Below are positions 7,424 to 8,010 of a stretch of 8,010 bases of DNA, in pieces (within the stretch, counting starts at the first letter, position 1; each line of letters begins with the position of its first letter). A program made the position numbers and the translations under genes. The notes under the pieces are model-generated. The model saw nothing but the letters and a program-made list of their open reading frames with translations, was not told the DNA's origin and did no database searches. Location of the stretch: assembly GCA_021780275.1 (NCBI GenBank), contig JAJXZC010000749.1:1-8010 (forward strand), in the 5' to 3' direction. The stretch is from Pseudomonadota bacterium (GTDB lineage: Bacteria > Pseudomonadota > Alphaproteobacteria > Parvibaculales > Parvibaculaceae).

Positions 7424-7434
7424 GGAACACCTCA
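7424..7434 (-). promoter_or_regulatory. Ribosome binding site of the acyltransferase gene, fused to the stop of the upstream gene
   Basis: On the minus strand the upstream gene's stop TGA (7434-7432) runs directly into GAGGTG (7433-7428), which lies 4 bases before the acyltransferase ATG at 7423. The stop codon and Shine-Dalgarno share bases, so a ribosome ending the upstream gene could restart on the next. It also leaves no room for a promoter between the two genes. Confidence 0.6.
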
Positions 7435-8010
7435 GACTCTCGGCATTTCCGGAGTGATGTATTTGCCCATCGGATAGTAACTGATGTCAAACGCCTCTTC
7501 GAAGGCGCGAATTCTGAGTAGGGCTTCCGCCAGAGAATCCTTTGGAAAGGATCGGTGTGTAATTGCCCGGTGAGCCAAATCGAATAATAGACTCGCTTGA
7601 TTATCCTCGTTGACTGCTTCGTAGATGTCTCGAGCCACTTTCTTAATATGGCGAGAAAACCGAATCCCCTCCTGTTTTGAGGCGCTCAGAAGTGCTTCCT
7701 CAATGGGTACACTTCGAATCTCTGTCGGTTCAGAGTAAGCCTTCCCATCTGCGCCAGCTTGTACATAGGCATATTTCTTGTGGCCGACCAGCCTTCCGAC
7801 ATTTGCTATGTTGCTGCCCTCAATGATGGTTCTGTTGCGCATACGCGATGACAACTCTGACCATGTTGCAAATGCTGGACTTGCATAGATGACAACGGCT
7901 CTTCCACCACTTTTCTGTTCAATAACAGCCAATCGGTCTTGTTGATGCGGGGTTATCTCATAGCGAAAGTACGTTTGTGCCCAGTCGGACCACTCGCGCG
8001 CGTGTGTGCC
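7432..8010 (-). CDS. Unrecognised protein of an AT-richer accessory segment, 5' end beyond the window (possible nuclease-fold C-terminal part)
   Basis: The frame is open from the right edge, and 192 residues precede the TGA at 7434-7432; the N-terminus is missing. I do not recognise the family with certainty. Numbering from the edge, HAREWSDWAQTYFRYEIT (3-20) is aromatic, HQQDRLAVIEQK (22-33) is a likely helix, and RAVVIYASPAF (37-47) is a strand followed by a turn. Next come NRTIIEGSNIANVGRLVGHKKYAYV and an alpha-helical C-terminal half. A QxxxL helix followed by an ALVVYAAP-like strand recalls the later part of PD-(D/E)XK nuclease-like proteins of defence islands, but the catalytic residues would lie outside the window, so this is a guess. 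G+C is about 49% over 7441-7920 against 60-65% next door, and codons such as ATA and AGA are used freely, which points to transfer. Confidence 0.75.
   Translation of the reverse strand, partial: GTHAREWSDWAQTYFRYEITPHQQDRLAVIEQKSGGRAVVIYASPAFATWSELSSRMRNRTIIEGSNIANVGRLVGHKKYAYVQAGADGKAYSEPTEIRSVPIEEALLSASKQEGIRFSRHIKKVARDIYEAVNEDNQASLLFDLAHRAITHRSFPKDSLAEALLRIRAFEEAFDISYYPMGKYITPEMPRV

Noticed and set aside
1..8010. tRNA, rRNA, CRISPR array, transposase, integrase or attachment site
   Set aside because: No cloverleaf-like sequence, regularly spaced repeats, recombinase motifs or terminal inverted repeats were seen on either strand by eye.

Overview
The window reads as chromosomal DNA of a GC-rich alphaproteobacterium, probably of the Rhizobiales/Hyphomicrobiales or a relative such as Parvibaculum. 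This rests on the gene set and on protein style: a D,D-carboxypeptidase fused to a SPOR domain, adjacent clpS-clpA, and a DUF482-type acyltransferase next to a HIT protein. It is an inference, not a search result. Six of the seven genes look like ordinary core genes. The last partial gene at the right edge is different.

Layout. From 1 to 1639, on the minus strand, lies most of a secreted penicillin-binding-protein-type D-alanyl-D-alanine carboxypeptidase. It has a long Ala/Pro-rich linker and ends in a SPOR domain that runs off the left edge. A 500-base divergent intergenic region (1640-2139) follows. It holds a candidate promoter for the carboxypeptidase and a good sigma-70-like promoter for clpS, whose predicted start point coincides with a perfect 8-bp hairpin. 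On the plus strand come clpS (2140-2469), clpA (2540-4921), a small NTF2-like protein whose ATG overlaps the clpA stop (4918-5301), and a VOC/glyoxalase-fold protein (5352-5717). These four probably form one operon, closed by a strong bidirectional terminator at 5738-5769. Converging on it from the right, on the minus strand, are a FemAB-like/GNAT acyltransferase (6215-7423) and a HIT hydrolase (5787-6212), separated by only 2 bases.

Function. ClpS and ClpA together recognise N-degron substrates and feed them to ClpP, which is not in the window. The carboxypeptidase trims peptidoglycan pentapeptides at the cell surface, and its SPOR domain would take it to septal peptidoglycan. The small NTF2-like and VOC proteins have no assigned substrate.

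Right edge. From 7432 to 8010 the base composition falls to about 49% G+C (counted over 7441-7920) from about 60-65% in the neighbouring genes. The minus-strand gene there is partial at its 5' end and unlike its neighbours. It looks like the end of an acquired accessory segment whose last gene abuts, and may be translationally coupled to, the core acyltransferase-HIT pair. This is the only part of the window likely to lead to an undescribed system, and most of it lies beyond the edge. No RNA gene, CRISPR array, transposase or integrase was seen.
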